This document shows positions 46,493 through 56,817 of a DNA stretch of 64,000 nucleotides, piece by piece. Numbering within the stretch: position 1 is the stretch's first letter; each line of letters opens with the position of its first letter. Position numbers and translations under genes: made by a program. Source of the stretch: Phascolarctos cinereus (Eukaryota > Chordata > Mammalia > Diprotodontia > Phascolarctidae); the NCBI RefSeq assembly GCF_002099425.1, contig NW_018343982.1, forward strand, positions 9,149,501-9,213,500. Reading direction: 5' to 3'. The notes below the pieces were generated by a model that was not told the DNA's origin, searched no databases, and worked only from the letters and a program-made list of their open reading frames with translations.

Positions 46493-46687
46493 CAATAATT
46501 CTTAATCCTGGGGTCTTTGAAATTTGTTTTCAAAAAAATTTTTTGAGAACTATTTCAATATAATTGGTTTACTTTTAGTCTTGTGTATTTTATTTTATAG
46601 ATTTAAGAACATTATCCTGGGAAAGGTCCACAGGCTTCACCAGGCTAGCAGAGGGGTCCATGATATGAAAAAGGTTAAGAACCCTTT
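46493..46687. mobile_element. hAT-type non-autonomous transposon, copy 2 (opposite orientation)
   Basis: The right end (CTTCACCAGGCTAGCAGAGG, then GGTCCATGATATGAAAAAGG and TTAAGAACCC) is the reverse complement of the left end of the 32406 copy. Flanks CTGTAGAG and CTCTAGAA match at 6 of 8 bases, consistent with an old target duplication. Confidence 0.7.
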
Positions 46688-46914
46688 CTCTAGAAAAACC
46701 TGGCCTGGTAACAAGGACCCTATTATAGAAGTCACATAGGAGATGAAGACCAGTTAGGGTATGAAATTGTGAAATTGTCTGTTTTGTGGTTCCCCCAAAG
46801 TTTACTTAAAATTATCTCATCCATACAAATGTTTATTGTAAGCCTAGGATTGCCAGTAGTTCTTTGTCAAACTTTATGAGGAAGGAGCAGTGGGGATAAA
46901 ACCTCCTAGTTGTG

Positions 46915-47065
46915 CAGGGTTTCCCAATTTACAACAAACCTTCACATATATTATCTTTGATCCTACTTGCTGCAGTCTGTGAAGCTGTCTCCTTGTTATG
47001 CATATAGAAAACTGAGGCACAGGCCTACAGAATGAACTTCATTAAGGTTATAGAGCTTACATAAG
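46915..47065 (-). mobile_element. MIR-type SINE
   Basis: CATATATTATCTTTGATCCT, GAAAACTGAGGCACAGGCCT. Confidence 0.6.
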
Positions 47066-47079
47066 ATTCACATAGGACC

Positions 47080-47242
47080 AAAGATTTAGAGCAGGAAAGG
47101 AGCTTATGAAGTCGTCCGGTTGATTCCCATTTTATAGATAAGAAAACTCAGGCTCAGAGAGAAGTTAACATCTCTTATGTCTAGCTCAAGAGCATATATA
47201 GAGTAATTTGCAGAGCTGGCATTTGAACCTAAGTTTAGCTTG
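47080..47242 (-). mobile_element. MIR3-type SINE
   Basis: AGATTTAGAGCAGGAAAGGA, AAAACTCAGGCTCAGAGAGA, GGCATTTGAACCTAAGTTTA. Confidence 0.7.
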
Positions 47243-47284
47243 TATGTACTTTTTAAAAAATATGTTTTCTTTCAGAACTTCTGT

Positions 47285-47410
47285 ACATATCTGTTGTCTC
47301 TGTCCAGGTAGGCTATGAGCTCTTTGAGGGCAGGGATTATCTCACTTTTGTCTTTCTATCCAAGGTGAAGAGCAGTGCCCAGTTCGTAGTGTTTGCTTAA
47401 TGAGGCTTGG
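47285..47410 (+). mobile_element. L2 LINE 3' terminus
   Basis: GCTATGAGCTCTTTGAGGGC through GTGTTTGCTTAATGAGGCTT. It runs into a (TGAT)n tail at 47411-47436, typical of L2 ends. Confidence 0.75.
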
Positions 47411-47621
47411 TGATTGATTGATTGATTGATTGATTGGCTGATTCTAATTCTAATTCTTTCTTCCATGTTGTCTCCTAGTTAGGGACTTAACCATATCTTT
47501 TGTTTCCAAAGTTCAATGGATTTCTACCATGCTACAGAGTCTTCTCCCATAACTGAAAAGTAATAATACTTATAAAATCTCTTTCCTCTAAATGATCACA
47601 TGTGCTATATATGTACGTATA

Positions 47622-47922
47622 CAATTATCCCTTCCACATCACGACTTTTGACTTTTGATATATCATGTGTCGGCATAAGAAAAATCAAATGAGAATTTTT
47701 TGGAAGCGACGGATGACACATAAAGGCTAGTAGGTGGCACAGAGCCTATGACCAAATACTTAGCCCAAATTTTACAATAAGGTACTGCAAACACCCCATA
47801 AAAGAAAAAGAAAAAATTGAGACTTTTCCTCTGGAATGAAGGGAGAACCAAAAATTTTGTGTGGATTTCACGATTGTAGGAGTGCTGTACCCTTAAGCCC
47901 CGCAGTGTGGAAGGGATAACTA
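47622..47922. mobile_element. TcMar/Tigger-like non-autonomous transposon
   Basis: The left end CAATTATCCCTTCCACATCA and right end GTGTGGAAGGGATAACTA are inverted repeats, flanked on both sides by TA, the usual mariner/pogo target. It is 301 bp and AT-rich internally with no coding capacity. The Tigger assignment is inferred from end style and the TA target. Confidence 0.7.
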
Positions 47923-48069
47923 TATATGCACACATATCTTCTATACACATTTATATTTAAAAGTTTATGTATATATAAAGCTTATCTGAGATTGAGTGGT
48001 CTTGATTAGAAATAAATAAAATGAGGACATATCCTTTCCATTTGATAGGTAGAACAGCTATGCAGAGTA

Positions 48070-48285
48070 GCAGCAAGGTCAGTGCAGTGACTGGGAGTCA
48101 AGACACCTTGTCTCTTAGCCTAGTTCTGCCCCTAGCTTTGTAAATAACCTTGGGCCTTTTTAACATTTAGCCTTTTTGAGTCCCTGTTCTGTATATCTCC
48201 TTTCACCACTAACATTTTATGACTTGTTGAAGGTCACACCATGATGGAGTCTGGAGTAGTATCCAGATTTCCCAGCTCTTTTCTA
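48070..48285. mobile_element. two MIR-type SINE pieces, convergent
   Basis: A sense piece runs 48070-48200 (GTTCTGCCCCTAGCTTTGTA). An antisense piece runs 48210-48285 (TTGTTGAAGGTCACACCATG). Confidence 0.5.
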
Positions 48286-48289
48286 GGGT

Positions 48290-48800
48290 TCTGTTTATTC
48301 AGCAATGCTTCATTCCTCTCAGGTCTTAAAATTCTGTGAAGATTTTCACTTTTATCAGCCTATTATTAACACAACCATATCATAAGGACATCTCTCCCTT
48401 TCCCTCTTTGCCTGCCCCCTCTCCTAGTCTTTTCACCCAGGGAATTCAGTGTGGTCCATTTATTTTAATAAGAATCTTGCAGTATCTACCCCTGAGCATG
48501 GCAGGCATGATGCCATCTCAGCATTCCTTCTCATCTAATCTAAAACCAGCCAAAATCAAATTTGTAAAATATATTTGTTTCCTAAACATCTGAGTTGGAT
48601 TTGGAAGCTATGCTTCCAAGAATTACAGTTATTCTACGTGGTTTTTTTTTTCATACTTTAACATTACCCGTCTTGTTCTAATGTTCTCCCCTCCCTTTTT
48701 AAAGGCTGAGAAAGACTTAAAAACATACACTTTTAAAATAAAAATGTTCCAAATCCAATTGGGTACATCTAGTGATATTCAGTCCAGTTCCCCCAATCAT
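48290..48800. other. unique intron sequence
   Basis: Nothing recognised. Confidence 0.5.
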
Positions 48801-48804
48801 TTCC

Positions 48805-48985
48805 AGTTCATAGAATCATTAGGACTGGAAGTGACTTCAGAGATTATTTCATATAACTCCCTTATTTTACAGATGAAGAAACCAAGACTCATACAGTTTG
48901 AGATGTGACCAAGGTCACCCAGATAGTAAGTGATGGAACCAGGATCCACACCTAGTTTCTCTTACCCAGTATCCAGCCCTCTTTC
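48805..48985 (-). mobile_element. MIR3-type SINE
   Basis: ATAGAATCATTAGGACTGGA, CCAAGGTCACCCAGATAGTA. Confidence 0.75.
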
Positions 48986-49009
48986 CTCTGTGTCAGCTTA
49001 TCACTTGAC

Positions 49010-49150
49010 ATCAATTCATTCAGCAAATATTTATTAAACATTTTCTATGTCCTAGGTCTTGGGAGAAACAGAGATGGTTAAGGGATCATCCCCGCACTAA
49101 ATGAACTCACTATCTTTTAGAGGAATTTATATGAAGATTCAAATCAGTAC
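49010..49150 (-). mobile_element. L2 LINE 3' end, antisense
   Basis: TCATTCAGCAAATATTTATT at the left is the antisense terminus, followed by CATTTTCTATGTCCTAGGTC. Confidence 0.68.
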
Positions 49151-49369
49151 AGTGTAGGAACAGCAGGTTTATTGCTTGGGTTCCTGAACCCAAGGCCCAA
49201 GGCCTTATCTTGGAACCTTAATAGGAAAAGATGATCCTGGGATGATGATGGAGATATTAACTTGGAAAAAAATTATAATATTTTCCAGTCTAAAGGGAGA
49301 TAGTTTCTGGTAGGACCTGTCTTAATGTGTGCTTCCATAGAATGTATTCATTTCAACACACAGGAGTTA

Positions 49370-49512
49370 GGGAATACAAACAATTATCACTTATTTTATA
49401 AATGAGGAAACTGGGACCCAAAAGAGATTTGCTCATGGCTACACAGTAAATGTAGGAGCTAGGATTTGAATACAGCCATTCTGATTCCAAGGCTTGTGCT
49501 TTTTCCACTGAG
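49370..49512 (-). mobile_element. MIR3-type SINE
   Basis: ATAAATGAGGAAACTGGGAC, AGGATTTGAATACAGCCATT. Confidence 0.68.
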
Positions 49513-49552
49513 AGAATGATGATGATGATAACTAGCATGTATATGTACATAT

Positions 49553-49623
49553 GTATGTATATATGTGTGTGTGTGTGTGTGTGGTGTGTGTGTGTATACA
49601 CACACACACACACACACACACAC
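49553..49623. repeat. (TG)n(CA)n palindromic microsatellite
   Basis: A TG run is followed by a CA run, so the two halves are complementary and can form a hairpin. It abuts the tail of the SINE at 49625. Confidence 0.9.
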
Positions 49624-49624
49624 A

Positions 49625-49830
49625 TTTTAAGGTTTGCCAAATACATTATATGTTATTACATTTGATTTTTGCAACAACTCCAGGAGATAGGTACTGTTAT
49701 TTTACAGATGAGAAAACTGAGGCTGAGAAAGATTTAGTGACCTGTCCAGGGCCATACAAGTAGTACATGTCTGTGGTGGTATTGAACTCAGGTCTTACTG
49801 ACTCCAAATCTACTACTCTATGCAGTGTGT
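49625..49830 (-). mobile_element. MIR/THER1-type SINE
   Basis: GTTTGCCAAATACATTATAT tail, TTTTACAGATGAGAAAACTG core, TGAACTCAGGTCTTACTGAC. Confidence 0.75.
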
Positions 49831-49929
49831 CAGTCTACCTTCCCACTCCATACTGTATTGCTGGGTTAAGGAGAAAGATTTTTTTTTCTTTGAGATGGGA
49901 GAGAATTTATGCTAAACTCCATGTCTACC

Positions 49930-50115
49930 ATAGAATTGTAAGCCCTTGGAACTGGAAGGACATTTAGAAATTATTTGGTCTCATCCCTCTCAGACTGGAT
50001 AGGGTCTGATTGTTAAAGCCCTGCATGATTTGACTCCAACATATCTTTTCAGGTTTCTTTCATCCTGGCCCTCATCTCATTTCACAAAGAAACTGAGGTT
50101 CACTGAGAATATAGA
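49930..50115 (-). mobile_element. MIR3-type SINE with an L2 fragment inside
   Basis: Left part CATAGAATTGTAAGCCCTTG to CTCATCCCTCTCAGACTGG and right part ACAAAGAAACTGAGGTTCAC are antisense MIR3. Between them, AAAGCCCTGCATGATTTGAC to CTCATCTCATTTCA (49990-50085) is sense L2. Confidence 0.55.
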
Positions 50116-50431
50116 CTGATTGTTTCCTGGACCTGAGTTTACTAAGCATGGCTTTCAGGGTGTAGGAAAAAGGTGATGATGGCAGAGTGTAGCTCACTGT
50201 CTTGGAGATGTTTCTAGGTTAGTGCTCTTCTAATGTCTGGGCAGAAAGAAGTGACAATTTACAGATGTAAAAATGTTGAAAGCAGTGGTATTGACTCACA
50301 TAGAGAGATCTCTGCAGCCTCATATTACTTAGAAAAGCAAAATTTTAACATTATCTGTGTTGTATTGTATTTTTATTTATTTTGTTAAACATTTCCTAAT
50401 TACATTTTAGTCTAGTGCTCTGAGTATGACA
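50115..50431. other. unique intron sequence
   Basis: Nothing recognised. Confidence 0.45.
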
Positions 50432-50569
50432 CTTATTAGATGCTCACAACCTTCAGGTAGGCAGAACAGGTATGACTGTTTCATCTTACATACAGGGGAA
50501 TAAGATCCATAGAGGTTACATGACTTGGTCAAGCTCATATGGACAGTAAGTGAACAGTTATGACCAGAA
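50432..50569 (+). repeat. inverted duplication, left arm
   Basis: The reverse complement of this segment matches 51340-51478 with about 6 substitutions and one 1-bp gap in 139 columns. It is a worn antisense MIR segment whose private changes are shared with the other arm. Confidence 0.9.
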
Positions 50570-51339
50570 ATTGGCTTTTGAATGCTTTTGAGGAAGGTGA
50601 GTGAAGCTATGAACCTGAGCAACTATCTACCTTTGAGGAAATTATTCTGCTATGAGAAACCTCAGTAGTTCTTACATGGAAATGGGACCCTCTTTGCTTT
50701 AGTAACTTCAAGGATTCTTAATTTCATCTGTGGGGTTACTCCTTCACTGACACAGATTGTAACCCTTCTATGACTTGGTAGAGCTAGTCCTTGGGAAATG
50801 TTGTCACTGAAAATTCAAATGATTAGACTAAATTGAATTGAATTGTTCATCACTGCAGTTAACTTATGCCTCTCCAAACTCACTTAAGTTGGTTCTTGGA
50901 CAGCAGATAGACAAGCCATGTAACTATGTCTATAATGAAAGCCTTTCTAGTTTGGTAAGACCTGCTAGTTTGTACTCTGCTGGCATGGACTCAGAGTAGC
51001 ATCACCTCCTCATCACAATGAAACATCAGAGTAGGACTTCAATAGAAAGGACATCTACGTCAGAGGGAAAGAGTGGAAGGAATTTTTGTCCAGCAGTTTG
51101 AAGAGAGATCTAAAGTGATAGGGAGATGCAGGGAAGGATTTGGGGACTGGCAAGATGTTTCCTGGATGTGAATCTTGAGGTGTGATGACTTTTAGGGACA
51201 TTTTCAAGTGAGGATATCTGGGAATCAGACAGGATATTAGAATTCTGGCAGAGGATTGGAGGAAGAGAGATGGGGGGAGAGTATGGAAGAGAAATATGAA
51301 GAGAGAAAAAACATTGGGCTAGAAACCAGAAGGCTTGCC
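50570..51339. other. spacer of the inverted duplication
   Basis: About 770 bp between the two arms. Nothing recognised within it. Confidence 0.5.
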
Positions 51340-51478
51340 TTCTAGTCATAACTGTTTCACTTACTGTCCATATGAGCTTGACCAAGTCATGTAACCTCTA
51401 TGGGTCTTATTCCCCTATATGTAAGATGAAATAGTTATACCTGTTCTGCCTACCTGAGGGTTGTGAGCATCTAATAAG
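51340..51478 (-). repeat. inverted duplication, right arm
   Basis: Mirror copy of 50432-50569. Shared words include CATATGAGCTTGACCAAGTC and CTGTTCTGCCTACCTGA. The flanks outside both arms are unrelated, so the duplicated unit is about 138 bp. Confidence 0.9.
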
Positions 51479-51479
51479 C

Positions 51480-52298
51480 TGATGGATATGAAAATACATT
51501 GAAAAACTACAACATGTTTGACAGCTTTAAGCTGGTGGTATTATTGTTGGGTACCTCTCAGAAAGGCTTAACTATATATACTTAAAACAAATATGAAGGA
51601 TTCCTGAGCCTGAGAAATTCAAAGCCAGTGCTAATGTTTTCCATTTTTAGAATTCTGCTCTGGTCCTCCTTTGAGTACTGAACAGTAGTTCTATAGTGCC
51701 ATATAGGAAGTGCTTGTACTCCGCGGTTGTAATCCTTGATCATTCCAGTGTTAGGTTTTGATAATTTGACCATTTCTCTTTTGCAGGAATGGGCGCTTTC
51801 AAACCTCTTTGCACTTTTTTTTCCTCTTCCCACTCTTTTTTCCTCTTCCCACTCCTGTACACTGTGTGCTCAGTCTTCTGGCACCATGGGTTTTTTTTTC
51901 TTCAGTTAATACAGTGACTCATTAAACTTCTGCTTATCTTGAATTCCAGTCATCAAAAAGTAGAAAACCTGTTTTTTTTTTACACATCTTTCATTTTTCT
52001 TTTGTGAGAGAGACAAGAGACAAATGATCAGTTGGATTATACTGTGGGATTGGTTCCAAAGTCTAACTTCCTGGGCATGCCCTTAGGTTAGTGAAGTCTT
52101 CTCTGCCTCTCCATGTGTATATGGGACAAGACAGTGAAAGTGGGTAATGAAGGTGATGGCTTTGAGATCAGACAAGATCTTGACATGAAAAATCCTGAAT
52201 TGCTTTCTGAAATTATGTTTCATATTATTTTAGTGTTTCACCTGTTCCAAATCTCTCCTCTAGCCTCATACTCCACTGATTGATTTAGTCAGATAACC
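51480..52298. other. unique intron sequence
   Basis: A TTTTTTCCTCTTCCCACTC unit is repeated twice near 51820-51855; otherwise nothing recognised. Confidence 0.45.
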
Positions 52299-52299
52299 A

Positions 52300-52437
52300 G
52301 ACAATTTTACCTCTGTCTCTACCTATCACTCAGTCTTTCTGGGCCTCAGTTTTTTCACCTGTAACGTGAGGGAGTTAAGCTAAATGACATCTGAGGTCCC
52401 TTCCACTCTAGATCTTTGATCCTGTGATCTAGCCCCT
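52300..52437 (+). mobile_element. MIR3-type SINE
   Basis: TCTTTCTGGGCCTCAGTTTT, AATGACATCTGAGGTCCCTT, with tail CTAGATCTTTGATCCTGTGA. Confidence 0.75.
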
Positions 52438-52514
52438 ATCTCTCAGCAGAGACCTCATTATTGTGGCAGAGAAAATCGGGCCATTTCTTGTGAACTTTCT
52501 CATTTCTTTTCCTG

Positions 52515-52795
52515 TTTCAATCAATCAACATTTATTAAGTGCCAGACGCTGTATTTAGCACTGGGATTATAAAAGGAGGCAAAAGACAATCTCTGCCTTC
52601 AAGGAGCTTACAATCTAGTGGGGGGGAGACCACGTGCAAACAAATATATACAAAGCAAACTATATACAGCATAAAAAGGAACTAATTCAGAGAGTGAAGA
52701 CTCTGGAATTAAATGGGGTTGAGGAAGATTTCCCGTAGAAGTGGGGATTTCAGTTGAGACTTAAAGGCAGCCAGGGAGGTTAGTAGTTGGTATAT
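52515..52795 (-). mobile_element. L2 LINE 3' end, antisense
   Basis: Begins CAATCAATCAACATTTATTA, the reverse complement of the L2 terminus. It continues CTTCAAGGAGCTTACAATCT and AACTATATACAGCATAAAAA. Confidence 0.8.
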
Positions 52796-53034
52796 ATCTT
52801 CAAAAGCCCTATGTCCTTATCTAATTCTGTCTTCCACTCCAATATCTGAGAGTGAAGTAGTCCATCTTCTTACCACTTGTTCTCTAAATCCTGTCTCTAA
52901 TGAGCTCCATCAATCAGTATCTCTTATCTTTAATCTTTCGCTTTCTACTGGCTTCTTCTCCTCTGATATTAAGCATATTCCAGTCTCCTAAATCCTAAAC
53001 AAACCTTTCTTTGCTTACTGTCCCCTCAGGCTTT

Positions 53035-53220
53035 CTTACAACTGCCCTGTGAGGCAGGTAATGCAAATGTTTCTATCACTTTACTTATGAGGAAATTTAA
53101 ACTTGGAGGTTAAGTGACTTGCCTGGATCACAATGCTATTTGACCATCTAGGTCAAGATTTGAACCCATGTCTTCCTGACTCTGAGCCCAGCATATCTGC
53201 CACTCCACCAACCTTGCTTC
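53035..53220 (-). mobile_element. MIR-type SINE inside the L2
   Basis: CTGTGAGGCAGGTAATGCAA, GGTTAAGTGACTTGCCTGG and GAACCCATGTCTTCCTGACT are in antisense MIR order. Confidence 0.72.
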
Positions 53221-53408
53221 TTTCTACTTCTTTGAAAAAGTAGTCTACGTTTTCTCATAATCTACCATTAATTCTTTGTAATCTGATTTCGATCTTTGTC
53301 CCTCTACTAATATACCTAATTACTAAATCTCTTACAATGCAGTGGTCAGATCTGTAGGTGGCTTTTATCCTCACTTGATCCTTCTACAACTTTTGATATA
53401 GTTGATTG

Positions 53409-53427
53409 CTCTTTCTTTCTTTCTTTT

Positions 53428-53481
<54 letters not shown>

Positions 53482-53536
53482 TTCCTTCCTTCCTTCCTTC
53501 CTTCCTTCCTTCCTTCCTTCCTTCCTTCCTTCCTTC

Positions 53537-53571
<35 letters not shown>

Positions 53572-53593
53572 TTCTTTCTTTCTTTCTTTTTTT
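53409..53593. repeat. (CTTT)n(CCTT)n(CTTT)n microsatellite
   Basis: A central block of CCTT units is flanked on both sides by CTTT units. The open frames through it (SFFLSFFL repeats) are artefacts. Confidence 0.95.
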
Positions 53594-53718
53594 GGGGGGT
53601 GAGGCAATTGGGGTTAAGTGACTTGCCCAGGGTCACACAGCTAATAAGTGTCAAATGTCTGAGGTGGATTTGAACTCAGGTCCTCCTGACTCCAAGGCCG
53701 GAGCTCTTGCCTGGCTAC
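53409..53718 (-). mobile_element. WSINE1-type SINE with hugely expanded tail
   Basis: The unique part at 53598-53718 reads GAGGCAATTGGGGTTAAGTG through CCAAGGCCGGAGCTC, the antisense SINE body. Its tail side is a 185-bp CTTT/CCTT array. Such arrays commonly grow from SINE A-tails. It sits inside an L2. Confidence 0.78.
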
Positions 53719-55169
53719 CCCTACTCCTTCTTTCTTGATAGCTTTCATAGATGCTCACTCCAAATGTCCCTCATACTTGGGTTGTTTTCGTTTTGTCTTT
53801 CTCTTTCTCCTTGTGTCTCTTTCTATCTGTCTCTGTTTACTTTCTGTCTCAGTGTCTGTCAGTTTCTAGCTCTGTTTCTGTCTCTATCTCTCCCTCCCTC
53901 TTTCTCTCTTTCTCTTGCTCTCATGGCTTAATCGTTCCTTCTATGTAGATGACTCCTAATGAATATATTTCAGTCTTTTCCCTAAACACTTCCTCATTTC
54001 TGATTTTTTAACTGCTGTTTTCTTGGGAATGTCCCATTGGCACCTCAAAACTCAACATATCTAAAATGGTATTCATCACCTTTCTGCCCAAACTTGCCAC
54101 TTTCCTCATCTTCTCTATTTCTGATGATAGTAAAATATCTCAGTCACCCAGACTTGAGACCTTGGAGTAATCATTGATTCTGCCTGCTCTAAGACTAATT
54201 CTTGCACACACATACAATCAATTGTCTTTGTTGTTTCTCTTTACGCAAAAGCGGGGTCTTCTTTCCCCATCTCTACTTACTTAACTGTACTCACTCTAAT
54301 CCAGCCCCTTATTCCCTCTCGCCTAGACTAGTGTAAGAGCTTCCTAATTTGTCTCCCTTGCCTCCAGAGGCTCCCCATTACTAACAGAATAAAATATACC
54401 TTTTAGCCTAATTTTAAGGCCATCCACAATATGACTTCCACCTATCGTATTTTCTCCTTTTATTTCACATTATTTTCCTTCCCACACACTGTGTTCCAGT
54501 CAAACTAAACCACTTATGTTGTGCCCTTTCTTGGCTTCTAGCATTCACACAGGATAAACTCTCCACCTTCTCCCATGCCTGGAATGTGCTTCTTCGTCTC
54601 TGCTTTGTTAAATTATTGTCTTCTTTCACCACTCAACTCTGTAATTTACACTATTCCCTCACTCTCATGAAGGTTTCCTTGATTTCCCTCCACCTGAAAG
54701 GCTCTGTTCCTCAAATTTTGTTGGAACACTTTAGATCTGCCTTCCCTTTTCCTTACCACAGTTGGCCTAGTATCATACTATTCTTTTTAGTGTAAATTAT
54801 ATTCCTTCCATTAGATTCTAATCTCTTTAAGGCCAAGGACCGGGTCAATATTATCTTTGTTTTTCTAGGGTGCTTTCCACATTGTGAGCTACCCCTTGTT
54901 GAAATTCTAATTCTGTATATTTTTGGAAATTGTTACTCCTCATACAGATAGTAGCGTCCAATTAACCCAAATAGAATTGCAATTTCAGTAATTTAATCTT
55001 CAGCAATTCTGGATAAATGAAAATTTATCATATTGAAAAATTACATGTGAGTTATATTCTCTATAAACTTAAACTAACAGCTATCCCCTTGCTGGTTATT
55101 AGAAGACAGTTAAATTTGTTCTTCCCCCTTTTATTGGAGTGTAATAGCTGAAGGATTATTCAAGAGATT

Positions 55170-55345
55170 GTAAGATTTTAATGATAGAGCTGAAAAGGAC
55201 CTTGGAGCCATCCAGCTGAACTCCTTTATTTGTACAGATTAAGAAACTGTGGTATAAAATGGTAAATGACTTGCCCAGAGTTACAAAGGTAGTGATAGGG
55301 GCAGGATTTAAAGTTATGCCCTCTAACTCCAAAGAGAGCACCCTT
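55170..55345 (-). mobile_element. MIR3-type SINE
   Basis: GATAGAGCTGAAAAGGACCT, AATGACTTGCCCAGAGTTAC. Confidence 0.7.
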
Positions 55346-55394
55346 AGAATCAGAGAAAGTCTTTGTTCCAGGTTTTTGTCAGGTTTTGTCTTCG

Positions 55395-55562
55395 TTCTAT
55401 AAAGTAAGGATCAGGAGACTTGGGGTCCAAGTCTGACGTACCACTAACTGGCTATGTGTGACATAGGGCATGTTGTATTTTCCCTCTAGGGCTTAGTTTC
55501 CTCACCTGCTAAATGAGGATATTGGACTAAATGACTACCAAAGACCTTTCTAATCCTGAGAT
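55395..55562 (+). mobile_element. MIR3-type SINE
   Basis: CCACTAACTGGCTATGTGTG, TTAGTTTCCTCACCTGCTAA. Forms an inverted pair with the SINE at 55170. Confidence 0.7.
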
Positions 55563-55619
55563 ATTTTTTAGTAGACATGTTCAGACTTCATTATATTTTA
55601 TTTAACTATTTGTGGTATG

Positions 55620-55895
55620 ATAGGAATAAATAATAATGATATATATAACAATTCCCAATATTTATATATTGCCTTAAGGTTTGCAGAGTGCTATCTGTTC
55701 ATGTATTATCTCATTTGAGCCGATCTTTGTAACAACTCTATGATGTAGGCACTATTATTATCCCCGTTTTACAGATGAACAGACTGAGTTTGAGTTGCCC
55801 AGCATCACATAGCTAGTAAATTCATTAGGCAAGATTTGAATTCCTATATCTTTCCTTCTAAGGCCTATCCTCTCTCCACTGTGCCACCCAGCTGA
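55620..55895 (-). mobile_element. marsupial THER1/MAR1-type SINE, nearly complete
   Basis: AAGGTTTGCAGAGTGCTATC tail, CCCGTTTTACAGATGAACAG core, CCACTGTGCCACCCAGCTG head. Confidence 0.78.
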
Positions 55896-55911
55896 AACTA
55901 TCTATATATAG

Positions 55912-56045
55912 GGATATGAAGCAGTATGACATAATAGACATAGGGGTGTCCTTGGAATCAGTAAGACCTGGGTTCAAATCCTTAATCTGCTAGTACTGTC
56001 TCAGGTGTATCTCTAAGACTAAATCACAAGTGAGTTGCTAATGGG
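55912..56045 (+). mobile_element. marsupial tRNA SINE
   Basis: GAATCAGTAAGACCTGGGTT then CTCTAAGACTAAATCACAAG tail. Diverges back to back from the SINE at 55620. Confidence 0.6.
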
Positions 56046-56247
56046 ACATTGAACGATAAATATAGTTTGGGGCCGAAAGAAAAAAAGTGTGCAGGGATAT
56101 CTCTTTTAATTGGTTTTATGACAACATGAGGTTAGGTCAAACAATATATTAGGCAGTTTTGGGGGCCAAAAGGTGCTGATCTCTAGCGTTAGCGCAGATT
56201 TTCACTGACTAGTGAATTTGTGCCTCTGGCTGCCCTCCAACTAACAC

Positions 56248-56285
56248 ACTCTCTCTGTCTCTGTCTCTGTCTCTGTCTCTGTCTG

Positions 56286-56334
<49 letters not shown>

Positions 56335-56412
56335 TGTGTGTGTGTGTGTGTGTGTGTTGTGTGAGAGAGAGAGAGAGAGAGAGAAAGAGACAGAGAGAGA
56401 GAGAGAGAGAGA
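56248..56412. repeat. compound microsatellite CTCTGT/CT/GT/GA
   Basis: Four consecutive arrays. The CT block (56300-56331) and GA block (56363-56412) are complementary around a GT core. Confidence 0.95.
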
Positions 56413-56550
56413 CCTATTCAGTAAGTGTTCAAGATATAGGGTTTGTCATAATATATTAATGATGTGAAACATAACTGACCAATGCAATTATTAATAATTA
56501 TTTATAATGATGCAGTTAACCAGTACTCTATTTTCTTTGAATAACCTAGT

Positions 56551-56815
56551 GAGTTCAGTTGTTCCATCATGTCTGACTCTTTGAGATCCCATGGCCTATA
56601 GTGTTCCAGGCCCTTCGAGCCTCCTGAAGTCCGTTCAAGCTCATGCCTGTCGTTCCGTGATGCTATCTATCCATCTCATTCTCTGTAGTCTCTTTCTCCT
56701 TTTTGCCTTTAGTCTTTCCCAATATCTTTTCCAATGAGTCCTGTCTTCTCATTATGTGGCCAAAGTATTTAAGCTTCAGCTTCAGTATTTCTCCTTCCAG
56801 TGAATGGTCTGAGTG
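56551..56815 (-). mobile_element. RTE/BovB-like LINE, 3' end with reverse transcriptase C-terminus
   Basis: The minus strand encodes EGEILKLKLKYFGHIMRRQD followed by SLEKILGKTKGK. This is the typical C-terminal end of RTE/BovB ORF2 (LKLQYFGHxMRRxDSLEK...GKxEGKR). The last bases on the left (TCAGTTGTTCCATCATGTCT) resemble the 3' ends of the RTE-tailed SINEs at 18603, 24247, 39358 and 42628. It is 5' truncated and decayed. Confidence 0.85.
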
Positions 56816-56817
56816 AG

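Larger units (their letters stand above)
52810..54890 (+). mobile_element. L2 LINE, about 1.5 kb sense copy, interrupted
   Basis: At 53360-53412 the text resembles the L2 reverse transcriptase LLDLSAAFDTVDH region (CTTTTGATATAGTTGATTGC). From 53950 on it follows the L2 3' portion (ACCTTGGAGTAATCATTGAT, GCCTGGAATGTGCTTCTTCG, then TCTAATCTCTTTAAGGCCAA). A MIR (53035-53220) and a WSINE1-type SINE with microsatellite tail (53409-53718) interrupt it. TC-rich low-complexity sequence fills 53795-53925. Confidence 0.72.

Noticed and set aside
53346-53654. Overlapping frames coding KERKKERK or SFFLSFFL repeats
   Set aside because: They are translations of the CTTT/CCTT microsatellite.
56220-56459. 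CLCLCL / SLSLSL / RERERE frames
   Set aside because: Products of the compound CT/GT/GA microsatellite.
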